Source of the DNA: Streptomyces sp. DH12
Lineage (GTDB): Bacteria; Actinomycetota; Actinomycetes; Streptomycetales; Streptomycetaceae
Assembly: GCF_020873895.1 (NCBI RefSeq)
Contig: NZ_JAHWGT010000011.1
Coordinates: 1 to 64,000, forward strand
Reading direction: 5' to 3'
Length of the DNA stretch: 64,000 bases
Position 1 is the first letter of the stretch. Each line of letters starts with the position of its first letter. Position numbers and translations under genes: made by a program. This document shows, piece after piece, positions 21,978 to 30,022 of this stretch. Under the pieces are notes generated by a model. It did no database searches. It worked only from the letters and a program-made list of their open reading frames with translations, and was not told the origin of the DNA.

Positions 21978-23059
21978 GCGTTGCTCACAACGTTCAGGGC
22001 GATCTGCTGCTCCTCGGCAGCGAACACGCAGTCGGAACAGCGGTCGGAGTGCCGCAGCCGGTACTCACGACCGCAGCCGCAGACCCGCACCGGCGCGAGC
22101 GGGTCGTCCTGGGGCCGCTGGGGGCGCTCACAGCGGCTCTGCGGGGTTCCCTGGCCTCCACCGGCCAGCGGCAGCAGGAACGCCCCTTGCACTGGCTTCT
22201 GGGCGTCTCGCTCCCGCTTGCCGGCCTTCTGCTCCTCGGCCTCCCGCTTGAGGCAGCCGCCGCAGCGGTTCCGGTCCTGGCGAACGATCCGCTGACCGCA
22301 GGAGCAGAACCGGGCAGCAGGGTCGGTTTCGAGTCCGCCCGGCCGCGCAGCGGGCTGGGTCACCTCGTGCTGCTGGAGCGAATCGTCTTCGGCCTCTTCG
22401 CCCGCGCGCTCCTGTGGCTGAGGTACTACACCAGCCACCTCTTGGGGTAGTACCTGGGTACTTCCTGGGTTATTCGGGCCGCTGCGGCCCGAACCGTTCG
22501 GGCCGCTGGGGCCCGAACCGATACGGGCCGCTGTGGCCCGAACCGCTTCCCGCTCAGTTCGGGCCTCCGTGGCCCGAACATCGTCACCGGAGTTCGGGCC
22601 GCCGTGGCCCGAACCTGTGACACCTGGGTTCGGGCCGCTGTGGCCCGAACCCGGGTCGTCGGACCTGCGGGGTCGGGCCGTCGACTTGAGGTGGTCGACC
22701 GCCGCCGCCCACGTCGGCCAAGGGCACAACACCAGGGCGTACAGAGTCGGCTTGCCACGGCGGCGTTCGCCGATGGCCACCACGACGCCGGCCAGGATCG
22801 CGGCGTCCAGGTAGCGCCGAGCGTCCTTTTCCCGGCACCCGGCGGCCCTCGCGATGTCCTGGATCCGGATTGGTTTCCCATCGCCGGAGAATCGCAGCTC
22901 ACCGCTCGCGGCGGCCATCGCCCGGATCGCGTACAGCAGCGTCAGGAACCCGCCCTTGAGGCTCGGCGGCATTTCTCGCGTCCACTTCCAGGCGAGGACG
23001 TTGCCGAACTCGTGCGGCGCGCAGCCGGGCGTGCGACCGCTGCCGTCCTGCTCGTTCAC
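21974..23059 (-). CDS. Candidate replication initiator: winged-HTH protein with zinc ribbons, carrying internal palindromes
   Basis: 361 residues from GTG 23059 (ATG-like MNEQDGSG). The first 130 residues form a winged-helix pattern (GGFLTLLYAIRAMAAASGEL, IRIQDIARAAGCREKDARRY, LDAAILAGVVVAIGERRRGK). A low-complexity SGP/VRAT region follows, then two zinc ribbons (CSCGQRIVRQDRNRCGGC, and CGCGREYRLRHSDRCSDC). The low-complexity part is caused by six 21-bp DNA palindromes. HTH plus iteron-like sites within the gene resembles Rep genes with an internal origin. Replication function is inferred. Confidence 0.65.
   Translation of the reverse strand: MNEQDGSGRTPGCAPHEFGNVLAWKWTREMPPSLKGGFLTLLYAIRAMAAASGELRFSGDGKPIRIQDIARAAGCREKDARRYLDAAILAGVVVAIGERRRGKPTLYALVLCPWPTWAAAVDHLKSTARPRRSDDPGSGHSGPNPGVTGSGHGGPNSGDDVRATEARTEREAVRATAARIGSGPSGPNGSGRSGPNNPGSTQVLPQEVAGVVPQPQERAGEEAEDDSLQQHEVTQPAARPGGLETDPAARFCSCGQRIVRQDRNRCGGCLKREAEEQKAGKRERDAQKPVQGAFLLPLAGGGQGTPQSRCERPQRPQDDPLAPVRVCGCGREYRLRHSDRCSDCVFAAEEQQIALNVVSNA
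22473..22649. repeat. Six 21-bp palindromes (iteron-like array)
   Basis: Copies at 22473-22493, 22497-22517, 22522-22542, 22558-22578, 22593-22613 and 22629-22649 follow TTCGGGCC-(G/T)-C-N-G-N-GGCCCGAA (the third starts TA). Start-to-start spacing is 24, 25, 36, 35 and 36 bp, so copies 3 and 4 lie in a different reading frame from the others. Conservation across frames points to selection on the DNA: an origin, operator or partition site. Confidence 0.85.
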
Positions 23060-23147
23060 GGCTTCTCTTCTCGGTCATGCGTAGAGGGGCGGCCAAGAGG
23101 CTGAGGGAGGGGGTGTGACAGGCCAGAGAGCGGGCCGGGGGGCTGGC

Positions 23148-23450
23148 TCACGGTCGTCCCCGTGCCTTGAGGCGGTACGCGGCCAGGTCGGTCACACCGG
23201 GCGGCAGCTCGGCGGGCGTCGGCCTCCGGCCCTGACAGGTGGCGATGTGCGGGACGTGCAGCCGCTCGTAGCCCATCGGGGGCAGTTCGTCCGTGGGTCG
23301 GCGGGACCGGTACGCGCCGAGCCCGTCACGGACCACAGCGGTGTTACCCGACGGGTCGGGTGTCGGGTCGACCGCGAGCCGCTTCCCCGCAGCTGTGACC
23401 GTCCACAGCACCTCGTGGCCGCAGTCGGAGCAGACGGAGCGTCTACGCAT
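23148..23450 (-). CDS. Small Zn-ribbon-start protein (100 aa)
   Basis: MRRRSVCSDCGHEVLWTVTA gives a CxxC near the N-terminus, with a further HIATCQGR at about residue 75. The middle is beta-rich (AAGKRLAVDPTPDPSGNTAV) and the C-terminus TPAELPPGVTDLAAYRLKAR is helical. Overlaps the 55-residue gene by 8 bp. A nucleic-acid-associated role is likely but not shown. Confidence 0.65.
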   Translation of the reverse strand: MRRRSVCSDCGHEVLWTVTAAGKRLAVDPTPDPSGNTAVVRDGLGAYRSRRPTDELPPMGYERLHVPHIATCQGRRPTPAELPPGVTDLAAYRLKARGRP

Positions 23451-23610
23451 CTGCCCTCTTCTCGTTCGGAACGTCCGGCGGCCACCCCGTCGCGGGCGGG
23501 GTGGCGCAGCCGGATGAGTCATCGGCTTGGTCGGACCAGTGCCGTGGAGTGGTCCAGTCGAGTCCGTTAGGCGAAGGTTCCGGGGGTGGCTTACGCCGTC
23601 GGGGAGGCAT
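23443..23610 (-). CDS. Small Pro-rich protein (55 aa)
   Basis: MPPRRRKPPPEPSPNGLDWT then TPRHWSDQADDSSGCATPPA. Overlaps the WhiB-like gene by 20 bp and the next gene by 8 bp. Disordered-looking; possible spacer gene in the coupled string. Confidence 0.5.
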   Translation of the reverse strand: MPPRRRKPPPEPSPNGLDWTTPRHWSDQADDSSGCATPPATGWPPDVPNEKRADA

Positions 23611-23941
23611 CGGCTCGCGCCTTCTGACGCTGGCGGCGCTCCTTGTCGGCAGCTCGACGGGTCTGCTCGCGCAGCTTGGCGCGCTCGGTCTCGTCCGTGC
23701 CGCCCCATACGCCGTACTGCTCACCGCGGTCCAAGGCGTGCGCCAGGCACGCGGAGCGAACCTGACACCCGTCACAGAAGCTCTTCGCGTGGGCAGACTC
23801 CATGGAGACCGGTGCTCCCCCCTTGCTAACGGGGAAGAACACGGCGGTGTCCGCGCCGACGCAGGCCGCGTCGTCCGACCAGTGGCGGGCCCGGGGCAGG
23901 GAGGTGTGGTCAGTCGGTCGGGGTATGCGGGGCATGATCAT
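23591..23941 (-). CDS. WhiB-like (Wbl) iron-sulfur transcription factor
   Basis: 116 residues with the four Wbl cysteines C27, C56, C59 and C65 (C-x28-CxxC-x5-C) and the G(V/I)WGG signature YGVWGGTDETER at about 76-86, followed by a basic C-terminal tail for DNA binding. Wbl proteins hold a [4Fe-4S] cluster, bind sigma factors and regulate transcription only in Actinobacteria and their phages and elements. The start could be ATG 23941 or the internal ATG 23935. Sits among small genes of the early-type operon; probably modulates element or host transcription. Confidence 0.9.
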   Translation of the reverse strand: MIMPRIPRPTDHTSLPRARHWSDDAACVGADTAVFFPVSKGGAPVSMESAHAKSFCDGCQVRSACLAHALDRGEQYGVWGGTDETERAKLREQTRRAADKERRQRQKARADASPTA

Positions 23942-24227
23942 CGCTCCTTGCGTCGCAGTGCTCCAGTCGGGGCGCGGTGGACGTGTCCGGACACGTGTCC
24001 GCGCAGGTCATCGGGTGAGGTGCGGAGGACGATGGGCCGGTCCCCGTGTCTGTGCGGACACGCGTCCGGACGGAGATGCGGGCACCGCGATGGCGGCCGG
24101 TGGGCCGCAGCCGCCACCACCCCAGGGCGACGGCTGCGGCCAAGAGGACCGGACCCCATACGGGCGCCGAGTCCACGACGGCGCCGACGAAGGCACCGAC
24201 GGTCAGCAGCACTCCGAACGCGATCAC
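23910..24227 (-). CDS. Membrane protein with polar tail (105 aa)
   Basis: GTG 24227 start (GTGA overlap). Two hydrophobic helices occupy the first 40 residues (VIAFGVLLTVGAFVGAVVD, VWGPVLLAAAVALGWW); the rest is a polar, Thr/Arg/Asp-rich tail. Overlaps the start of the WhiB-like gene by 32 bp. Membrane location predicted; function unknown. Confidence 0.6.
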   Translation of the reverse strand: MIAFGVLLTVGAFVGAVVDSAPVWGPVLLAAAVALGWWRLRPTGRHRGARISVRTRVRTDTGTGPSSSAPHPMTCADTCPDTSTAPRLEHCDARSDDHAPHTPTD

Positions 24228-24892
24228 TGGCCTATCCCCGGTCCCGGTTCGCTCAGCCCGGCATGGGCGCGCCACCGCACGACGGTCCGCTCCAAGATGC
24301 CCAGCCGACCGGCGATGGCCTCACCGCTGTACCCGGCCCGCGTCATCACGACCACGGCGTACCGCTGCTCCCGCTCCGTCAGCTCCGGCCGCGGCGAATC
24401 GCCGCGCACCGCCCGGTCCACCGCGACGAGGTCGACGTCCCGGTGCCACGTGGCGCCCGCCGGCGGGTCGGTGATCAGGCCGCGGCTCTCCCGGCGCTCC
24501 CGCATAACGCGGTCCTCCAGGTGGCCACCGGCCACACAGTGGGGGTAGCCGCACACCGGCACCGTGCGGCCCTCCGCGTCCCGCCCGTGATGTGCGCGGA
24601 ACGCGACCCGGTAGGCGGTCGTGGTCTGCGTGCCGAGGCGCACCAGCGGAGTTCCGTACTCCGACACCGGCCCCGTCCACTCAACGTGTCCGTCCTCAAC
24701 CGCGAGGACGCGCGCGGTGTACGCCTCCTCCAGCGTCTCGAAGGCCGGCCGGTGCCCGCGCCGATAGGCGGGCAGGCCGACCACGGCCCGCACTCGCCGC
24801 ACTCGCTCCGGGGAGCAGCCGACGCGCCGGGCCACCGCGCAGTTCGACACCTGGGCGTCGAGCTCGCGGGCGATCTCCTCCAGGGTCGTCAT
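24224..24892 (-). CDS. HTH protein with HNH-like zinc motif
   Basis: 222 residues from ATG 24892. An N-terminal HTH (ARELDAQVSNCAVARRVGCS then PERVRRVRAVVGLP), a central TVPVCGYPHCVAGGHLEDRV with C-x-x-P-x-C and HL as in HNH_3 endonucleases (but lacking the usual N of N-x-x-HL), and a C-terminal HTH (ELTEREQRYAVVVMTRAGYS, GEAIAGRLGILERTVVRWRA). A homing or element-encoded nuclease that may be inactive, or a DNA-binding protein. Overlaps neighbours by ATGA/GTGA. Confidence 0.65.
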   Translation of the reverse strand: MTTLEEIARELDAQVSNCAVARRVGCSPERVRRVRAVVGLPAYRRGHRPAFETLEEAYTARVLAVEDGHVEWTGPVSEYGTPLVRLGTQTTTAYRVAFRAHHGRDAEGRTVPVCGYPHCVAGGHLEDRVMRERRESRGLITDPPAGATWHRDVDLVAVDRAVRGDSPRPELTEREQRYAVVVMTRAGYSGEAIAGRLGILERTVVRWRAHAGLSEPGPGIGQ

Positions 24893-25461
24893 GCGCCCAC
24901 CGCCCCACGGTTCAGGCGCCACAGGCGGATCGTGCAGCCGGGGCCGTCCAGCACGCCGTCGACCAGGCCGTGGTCGGTCACGTACCACTTCCCGAGCCGC
25001 CGGTACTCCACGATCAGCGCGTCGTCCGCGTTCACCGCGGCGGTCGTCAGCGCGTCCTCGGTGGACCGGGCCAGTTTGGACAGGTCCGGTGTGACGGCTG
25101 GTCGCGCCGGCGCCGACGGCCGTAGCCGCCCGGCGTTCCGGCCGGTGCCGAAGTGGCCCCGCGGGCGGGCGAAGCAGAACACCATCTCCGCCGCGAGTGG
25201 CCCGTCCAGGGTCGGCGAGCCCTTGATGGCCCGCCGGGCCTGGACGGCAGACCAGACGACGGCCTCCCGCCACGGCTTGACCTTCGCGGAGGACTCGACC
25301 ATGCGGCCGTTGCCCACGTGGCGCTTGCTGCCCTGCGGGCCGGGCAGGCCCCGGACGACCACCTCGAACGTCGGCGCCTCCAGCGGTGCCGCCGTGGGTG
25401 CCGTGTCGTCCGGCCGGGCGGGCTCGGGCACGTCGTCGAACAGCGGAACCGTCCACGTCAT
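24889..25461 (-). CDS. RusA-family Holliday-junction resolvase
   Basis: 190 residues from ATG 25461. RusA-like features: FEVVVRGLPGPQGSKRHVGN, KPWREAVVWSAVQARR, then a PLAAEMVFCFARPRGHF strand, TPDLSKLARSTEDALTTAAV and NADDALIVEYRRLGKWYV; the PDLxK...TEDAL...DDAxIV series carries the acidic active-site residues of the family. Resolves Holliday junctions during homologous recombination. Lies with RecT, YqaJ and DnaQ-like genes in one operon. Confidence 0.85.
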   Translation of the reverse strand: MTWTVPLFDDVPEPARPDDTAPTAAPLEAPTFEVVVRGLPGPQGSKRHVGNGRMVESSAKVKPWREAVVWSAVQARRAIKGSPTLDGPLAAEMVFCFARPRGHFGTGRNAGRLRPSAPARPAVTPDLSKLARSTEDALTTAAVNADDALIVEYRRLGKWYVTDHGLVDGVLDGPGCTIRLWRLNRGAVGA

Positions 25462-26171
25462 CGCGCACCGCCCACGGCCGTGCCGACGCCCGCCGGGAGG
25501 CCCGCGATCCACGCGTCGGGCAGTGGCTCCGCCACCCGCACGTTCATCAGCACCACGTCGTCCGCCTCGGTGGCGGTGACGTTCACGAGCGCCCGCAGGA
25601 CACGGCCCGGCAGCTGACTCGGGCGGAGATCCGTCTCCCCGATCAGCTGGTCCAGGAGGACGGTCACCTCCCCGCCGCGCCAGTCGTCCACCCGGACACG
25701 CGCGGTGCGGCTCTTGCGGTCGATGGACTCGACGACGAGCTGGCTGGCGAAGCGCGGTTCGTCGCGCGCGGCCAGGTAGCGGCGGCCGCGGTCGGTGATG
25801 CGCAGCACGCCACCCTCGTCCGTCACGTACTCCCATTCGCGGAGCGTCAGCAGCACCAGCGGCGAGGGGGTCACGCTCTCTTCACCCAGCAGCGCCCGCA
25901 AGACGCGCTCGGACTCCGCCGCCATCGGGTGGTCGACCGCGTGCCGCACGATGCGGACCTGGTCCAGGCGCCACGCGCTGGTGCCCCGTACGGTCGGCTG
26001 CGTGCACGGGCACGCGGCGACGATGGCCACGTGCTCGGCGTCGACGGCGCCGACGCACCCGGTCACGCAGGTACGGCCCCGCTCACACAGCGCCGCCGTG
26101 CAGCACCGGCAGTGCGGGCACTCGGTCTGGGCCGGGCGCAGCGCCTCGGGCCCACAGAGGGTGTCGGTCAT
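25458..26171 (-). CDS. Cys-rich N-terminus, wHTH-like protein (237 aa)
   Basis: MTDTLCGPEALRPAQTECPH followed by CRCCTAALCERGRTCVTGC gives nine cysteines in the first 50 residues, probably two metal sites. The central part (SPLVLLTLREWEYVTDEGGV then LRITDRGRRYLAARDEPRFA) reads like a winged helix with the TxxG-R-xYL tail; the C-terminus is beta-rich. Not recognised as a family; DNA-binding likely. Overlaps by ATGA. Confidence 0.65.
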   Translation of the reverse strand: MTDTLCGPEALRPAQTECPHCRCCTAALCERGRTCVTGCVGAVDAEHVAIVAACPCTQPTVRGTSAWRLDQVRIVRHAVDHPMAAESERVLRALLGEESVTPSPLVLLTLREWEYVTDEGGVLRITDRGRRYLAARDEPRFASQLVVESIDRKSRTARVRVDDWRGGEVTVLLDQLIGETDLRPSQLPGRVLRALVNVTATEADDVVLMNVRVAEPLPDAWIAGLPAGVGTAVGGAR

Positions 26172-26455
26172 CGGGTGGCTCCTGGAGTCTCGCAGCCGCA
26201 GACCCAGCACCGGCGGGACTCGTCCGCACGCACGGCGTGCGGGGTCCTGCGGCCCTGGTCCGGGCAGATCGCATAGTCGAGGGCGTCGACCTGACCGTCC
26301 GCGTGGAGCGCGGTGATCACGTCAGGGCCGGGCAGCGCCGGCGGGGTGGTCGCCCGGCGCGCCTGAAGGGCGGGGATGACGAGGCGGGTGGCGGCCGCCG
26401 CCACGGCGGCCGCGCACACCGCGGCCGCCGTGACGACGATGACCGGGTCGCTCAC
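26168..26455 (-). CDS. Small membrane-anchored protein (95 aa)
   Basis: GTG 26455 (GTGA overlap with the exonuclease gene). One N-terminal helix (VIVVTAAAVCAAAVAAAATR), then a soluble part ending RRCWVCGCETPGATR with a CxxCxC cluster. Predicted membrane anchored. Function unknown. Confidence 0.6.
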   Translation of the reverse strand: MSDPVIVVTAAAVCAAAVAAAATRLVIPALQARRATTPPALPGPDVITALHADGQVDALDYAICPDQGRRTPHAVRADESRRCWVCGCETPGATR

Positions 26456-27195
26456 CACGGGGTGCCGGTCCTCGGCGCCGGGATGAGCGGCCAGTCCGTG
26501 CGGACCGTCCCGGCCAGGTGCTCCTTGCCTTCGGTCCGCTCGAAGTGCGCCCGCAGGCTCACCGCCTGCCGGTGCGCCCACCGAGCCTGGTCCTCGTGGA
26601 GCACACCGAGGTCGAGGCGCCCCAGCCACGGGTGCCGGATCGCCAGCTTCCACACGATGGCGCACGCGGCGACCGCGTCCGCGTCGGCCGTGTGAGCGTT
26701 CTCCAGCCCCACCACGTAGTGACGGCACAGGTCGGTCAGGGTGCGCCCGCCGCGCCGGTACGGGTCGACCTTCTTGTCCAGGACGCGGGGGTCGACCACC
26801 CGGGGCACGGCCCGGTTGATCAGTGGCCTAACGCCATGCCGCCGCGACTCACGGTCCAGCACGGTCAGGTCGAACGGGGCGTTCATCACCACGACCGGCC
26901 GGTCCGCGTCTGCGGCCTCGGCTAGCGTCGTGGTGATCTCCTCGACGACCTCGGCGGCCGGGCGGCCCTGAGCGCGGGCCGCCTCCGTCGTCCATCCGTG
27001 AATCGCCGTCGCATCCGGCGGGATCTCCGCCCCGTCGAGGTCGGACACCCAGGAGCGGACGGTGGTCGGCTGCCCGCCGCCGTAGTGGACGACGGACGCG
27101 GTCACGATCTGCGCCGTCTCCACGTCGGTGCCGGTCGTCTCCGTGTCAAACCCCACGAGCCGGCGGCGGTACCAGGGAACGCGGTTGCTGCTCAT
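26452..27195 (-). CDS. DnaQ-like 3'-5' exonuclease
   Basis: 247 residues. Exo I is LVGFDTETTGTDVETA (D17, E19), Exo II VVVMNAPFDLTVLDRE with Asp in NAPFD, and Exo III AHTADADAVAACAIVW with HxAxxD, the full DEDDh set. A proofreading-type 3'-5' DNA exonuclease, stand-alone and of normal length. It follows the RecT gene with a 4-bp overlap and so is probably part of the element's recombination module. Confidence 0.9.
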   Translation of the reverse strand: MSSNRVPWYRRRLVGFDTETTGTDVETAQIVTASVVHYGGGQPTTVRSWVSDLDGAEIPPDATAIHGWTTEAARAQGRPAAEVVEEITTTLAEAADADRPVVVMNAPFDLTVLDRESRRHGVRPLINRAVPRVVDPRVLDKKVDPYRRGGRTLTDLCRHYVVGLENAHTADADAVAACAIVWKLAIRHPWLGRLDLGVLHEDQARWAHRQAVSLRAHFERTEGKEHLAGTVRTDWPLIPAPRTGTPW

Positions 27196-28217
27196 GCGGC
27201 AGCCCTCCCCTGCCCGACTCGCGCCCGGCGCCCGCCGCGGTTCTTCTTCGGCTTCGACCGGCCGCTGCGCCGCTTCACGGGCAGCTGCCGGGTGCTCGGC
27301 TCCTGCGGCCCCTCGGCCGCCGCGTGGGCCCGCGCCCCGTCCGCCCGCAGGCCGGCCGCTTCACGGGCGGCCTGCGGGTCCGGGGCGTGGAGGACCTGCA
27401 CCTGCCCGGCGTCCCCGGCGTCGTCTGCGGCCGCCAGCGCCCGCAGCTCCGCCGACGTCGGCACCAACTTCGCCAGCCGCCGGATCGCGCTCTTGAGCCA
27501 CATCGCGTCGAAGTCGGTGTGCCAGAAGCTGGAGGTCTCCCCGGCGTCCCGAGCCCGCTGGTACGCGCGGGAGTACTCGTCCCGGATCTCTTCGGCGTCC
27601 TCCCGAGACAGGACAATCACCTGCGATCGGACACCGCCCCGCAGCCAGCAGAACGCGTACGCCAGAATCGGCTCCCCGCGCTGACTCTTCGGCGACTCGA
27701 CGCGCGGCTCGTGCATGAAGTCGTCCGGCGCGGGCGCCGACGGCACATACCGCCAGTCGTCACCCGCGTGGATCATCCCGACGCGAACCGACTCCACGAG
27801 CCCCGACCGGTGCATGAGGTCGACGAGCCCCTGGTACATGGGGATCATGACCGCCCGGCCCTCATCCGCGACGACCGCCGCGTGCTGCCCGTCCGGCACG
27901 AGCCCGAACCGGGCGCACGTCAGAAGCGCTTGCAGCACGCTCGCCGGCGTGCAGCCACGCAGGTGAGGCAGCACGTCCCGTACGGCCGCGAAGAACGCCG
28001 GCGGGGCGAGGTGCTGCGGCAGGGCGTCCGCGAAGTGCTGCTCGTAACGGCGCAGCCACTCCACCGACGCGTCGACCGCGTCCTGCTGGTGCTCGTGCTC
28101 GGCGGGCTCCTCCGCCGTGCGGTCGTGGGCGACGGCCGCCGCCCGGCGGGCGGGCGCTGAAGCACCCGCCGCAGCCGCCCGCACGCGTTCCTTCAGGGTT
28201 GTCGGCGACATCGTCAC
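27192..28217 (-). CDS. recT: RecT-family single-strand annealing protein
   Basis: 341 residues from GTG 28217, selected because it overlaps the previous stop as GTGA; ATG 28211 is also possible. RecT-like features: FADALPQHLAPPAFFAAVRD, PASVLQALLTCARFGLVPDG, VMIPMYQGLVDLMHRSGLVE, then SRVGM-type IHAGDDWRY and ILAYAFCWLRGGVRSQVIVL. RecT anneals complementary strands and works with a 5'-3' exonuclease, here encoded just upstream. The C-terminus is basic and low complexity. Confidence 0.9.
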   Translation of the reverse strand: MTMSPTTLKERVRAAAAGASAPARRAAAVAHDRTAEEPAEHEHQQDAVDASVEWLRRYEQHFADALPQHLAPPAFFAAVRDVLPHLRGCTPASVLQALLTCARFGLVPDGQHAAVVADEGRAVMIPMYQGLVDLMHRSGLVESVRVGMIHAGDDWRYVPSAPAPDDFMHEPRVESPKSQRGEPILAYAFCWLRGGVRSQVIVLSREDAEEIRDEYSRAYQRARDAGETSSFWHTDFDAMWLKSAIRRLAKLVPTSAELRALAAADDAGDAGQVQVLHAPDPQAAREAAGLRADGARAHAAAEGPQEPSTRQLPVKRRSGRSKPKKNRGGRRARVGQGRAAA

Positions 28218-29269
28218 AGCTCCTTCGCGGGCACGCGCAGCACGCGGGCCCGGTACTGGCGGTAGATCTTGGGGTGGTCTTCCTTGAGCCGGTCGGTGTC
28301 GATGGCCTCGACCAGGCGTGTGTACTTCGCGGCCAACTCCGGCTGCTCCGTGCGGAACCGGGACGGGGCGAAGTTGCCGTTCTGCTTCCAGCTCCACGCC
28401 GGGCGGCCGCCCGCCTTGACGATCTCCCCGGCCCCGGCCGCGTCGCGCATCTCGTTCTCAACCGCGTTCAACTCGGCCTCCAGAGCCTCGATCTGCTCGC
28501 ACAGCGCGGCCCGGCGCGCCCGCAGGTCGCGCGCCTTGCCGAGATCGACCTCTACGACCTCCGCGGGCTGGACCTCCCACAACCTGGCCAGGAGTTCGGT
28601 CGTGGCCTCCAGCCCGTCCACGGCCGGGGGTAGCCCCTCGACGACGTGGCGCTGGTACCAGTCGCCGCAGTAGCGGAACAGCTCCTCGATCAGCTCCTCG
28701 TCCCGCTCCAGACGGAACACCTGGAGCCGGTTCCCGCCGATCAGGCCGGCAACGTAGGCGTGCGACCAGCCGCCCACTGCCATGTACCAGTGCGCCTGGA
28801 GCGCGGGGCCGTCCGGCGGCTCGTCGCCCTCCCACTCGCCGGACAGGTACTCCGACTTGTTCTTGCACTCCAGCGGCGCGACGGCCCGCCCGTCCGCGTC
28901 GAGGACGAACCGGTCGACGTTCGCGATGGCCCACGGGTGTTCGATGTGGGCGAAGGTGCCGGGAGGCTTCCGCGTGGCCAGCCCGTAGTCCTCTTCGAAC
29001 CCCTCCGCGATGGACGCCTCCAGACGACGGCCCCACTTGGTGTAGGTGTTGTCCGGCTCGCGGTAGCCGTTCTTCTCCTCGTACACGCGGCGCGCCCCAT
29101 GCCGCTTGTCCAGCCCGTAGAGAGCCGCGATGTTGGACCCGCCGAGGCCGGCCCGCCGGACGGCGTGCCACTGCTCTTCGGGCGCGTCGGCCGGGAGGAT
29201 CAGGCGCGCGGTCGGCGCGTCGGGGTGACCGCCCTCGGCGGGCAGGGCGATGGCGAGGGTGTCAGCCAT
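28214..29269 (-). CDS. YqaJ-type viral recombinase exonuclease
   Basis: 351 residues from ATG 29269. AVRRAGLGGSNIAALYGLDK carries the GSxIA(A)(I/L)xG motif of the YqaJ family, followed by EKNGYREPDNTYTKWGRRLE, AIANVDRFVLDADGRAVAPL then ECKNKS with the D and E-x-K residues of the PD-(D/E)xK nuclease core, and HWYMAVGGWSHAYVAGLIGG. It should degrade one strand of duplex DNA for RecT annealing. The two genes overlap by 4 bp. Confidence 0.9.
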   Translation of the reverse strand: MADTLAIALPAEGGHPDAPTARLILPADAPEEQWHAVRRAGLGGSNIAALYGLDKRHGARRVYEEKNGYREPDNTYTKWGRRLEASIAEGFEEDYGLATRKPPGTFAHIEHPWAIANVDRFVLDADGRAVAPLECKNKSEYLSGEWEGDEPPDGPALQAHWYMAVGGWSHAYVAGLIGGNRLQVFRLERDEELIEELFRYCGDWYQRHVVEGLPPAVDGLEATTELLARLWEVQPAEVVEVDLGKARDLRARRAALCEQIEALEAELNAVENEMRDAAGAGEIVKAGGRPAWSWKQNGNFAPSRFRTEQPELAAKYTRLVEAIDTDRLKEDHPKIYRQYRARVLRVPAKEL

Positions 29270-29501
29270 GGCGCCGCTCCTCCGTGCTGCTGCTCGTGCG
29301 GGCCCGGTGGACCCGCTTGGTCGGGTTGGAGTCATCGAGGACAAGCAGGGGTTCGCTCCTCAGGGCCTTCCGCGCGGTCGCCCGCAGGGGTGCGTCCACG
29401 CCGGTGGCACGCCACAGCTCCTGCACGTCCTTCGTCGTCCACTCCTTGGTCGGGTCGGCCAGTACCGCCCGCCTCAGAACCTGGTCGCGTTCGCGGCTCA
29501 C
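29262..29501 (-). CDS. Small HTH-like protein (79 aa)
   Basis: MSRERDQVLRRAVLADPTKE then WTTKDVQELWRATGVDAPLR and ATARKALRSEPLLVLDDSNP. The middle could be a winged HTH (EWTTKDVQELWRAT). Overlaps the exonuclease start by 8 bp. Function unknown. Confidence 0.6.
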   Translation of the reverse strand: MSRERDQVLRRAVLADPTKEWTTKDVQELWRATGVDAPLRATARKALRSEPLLVLDDSNPTKRVHRARTSSSTEERRHG

Positions 29502-30022
29502 AGGTCCTCACCCCCCGAGGCGGGCATGTCGAAGACCGCCCGCAGGCGCGCGGCCGCGCGCTCGATGGCGGCGGCCCGCTCCCCGGCCTCGGTGAGGGCG
29601 AAGGGAATGGGGGGCTCGGACGAGGCGTAGGGCAGCGTCACGCCGAGCACCCCGGCCACCAGCTCCCACGCGCCGTACTCCGCCTCAGCGGCCGCCAGCG
29701 CGTTGGGGGTGCCTTCGGTGATGCACGCGTCGCGCGGAAGGAGGGCCAGCAGCCCCGCCCGTTCCTTCTCCAGTGTCGCGAGCCGGTCGTTCAGCGGGTC
29801 CTGCTGCGTGGGGGCGGGGCCCGGGGCCTCGGCGGCGAGGGCCGGGGGTGGCGGCGTCGGACGGAGTCCGTGAACGGTCAGATCCGACAGCGTCGCCATG
29901 ACGAACGCCGGGCAGTCGCGCACCCCGGCGCACGTGTACAGGCCCCGCCCGTCGGCGGTCTCCGCGCGGCGCTCCCAGACCACCCCGTTCAGGGTGGTCA
30001 CGGTCAGCGGGTCGGTCGTCAT
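29498..30022 (-). CDS. Unknown 174-aa protein with coiled-coil tail
   Basis: ATG 30022; the first 45 residues (NGVVWERRAETADGRGLYTC; CPAFVMATLSDLTVHGL) form a small domain with two cysteines, a Pro-rich linker follows, and DRLATLEKERAGLLALLPRD plus GERAAAIERAAARLRAVFDM read as helices. No family recognised; conserved pattern typical of mobile-element proteins. Confidence 0.6.
   Translation of the reverse strand: MTTDPLTVTTLNGVVWERRAETADGRGLYTCAGVRDCPAFVMATLSDLTVHGLRPTPPPPALAAEAPGPAPTQQDPLNDRLATLEKERAGLLALLPRDACITEGTPNALAAAEAEYGAWELVAGVLGVTLPYASSEPPIPFALTEAGERAAAIERAAARLRAVFDMPASGGEDL

Noticed and set aside
22473-22649. SGP/VRAT repeats as a protein-level repeat domain
   Set aside because: The reading frame of the repeat changes between copies, so the repeat is a DNA feature.
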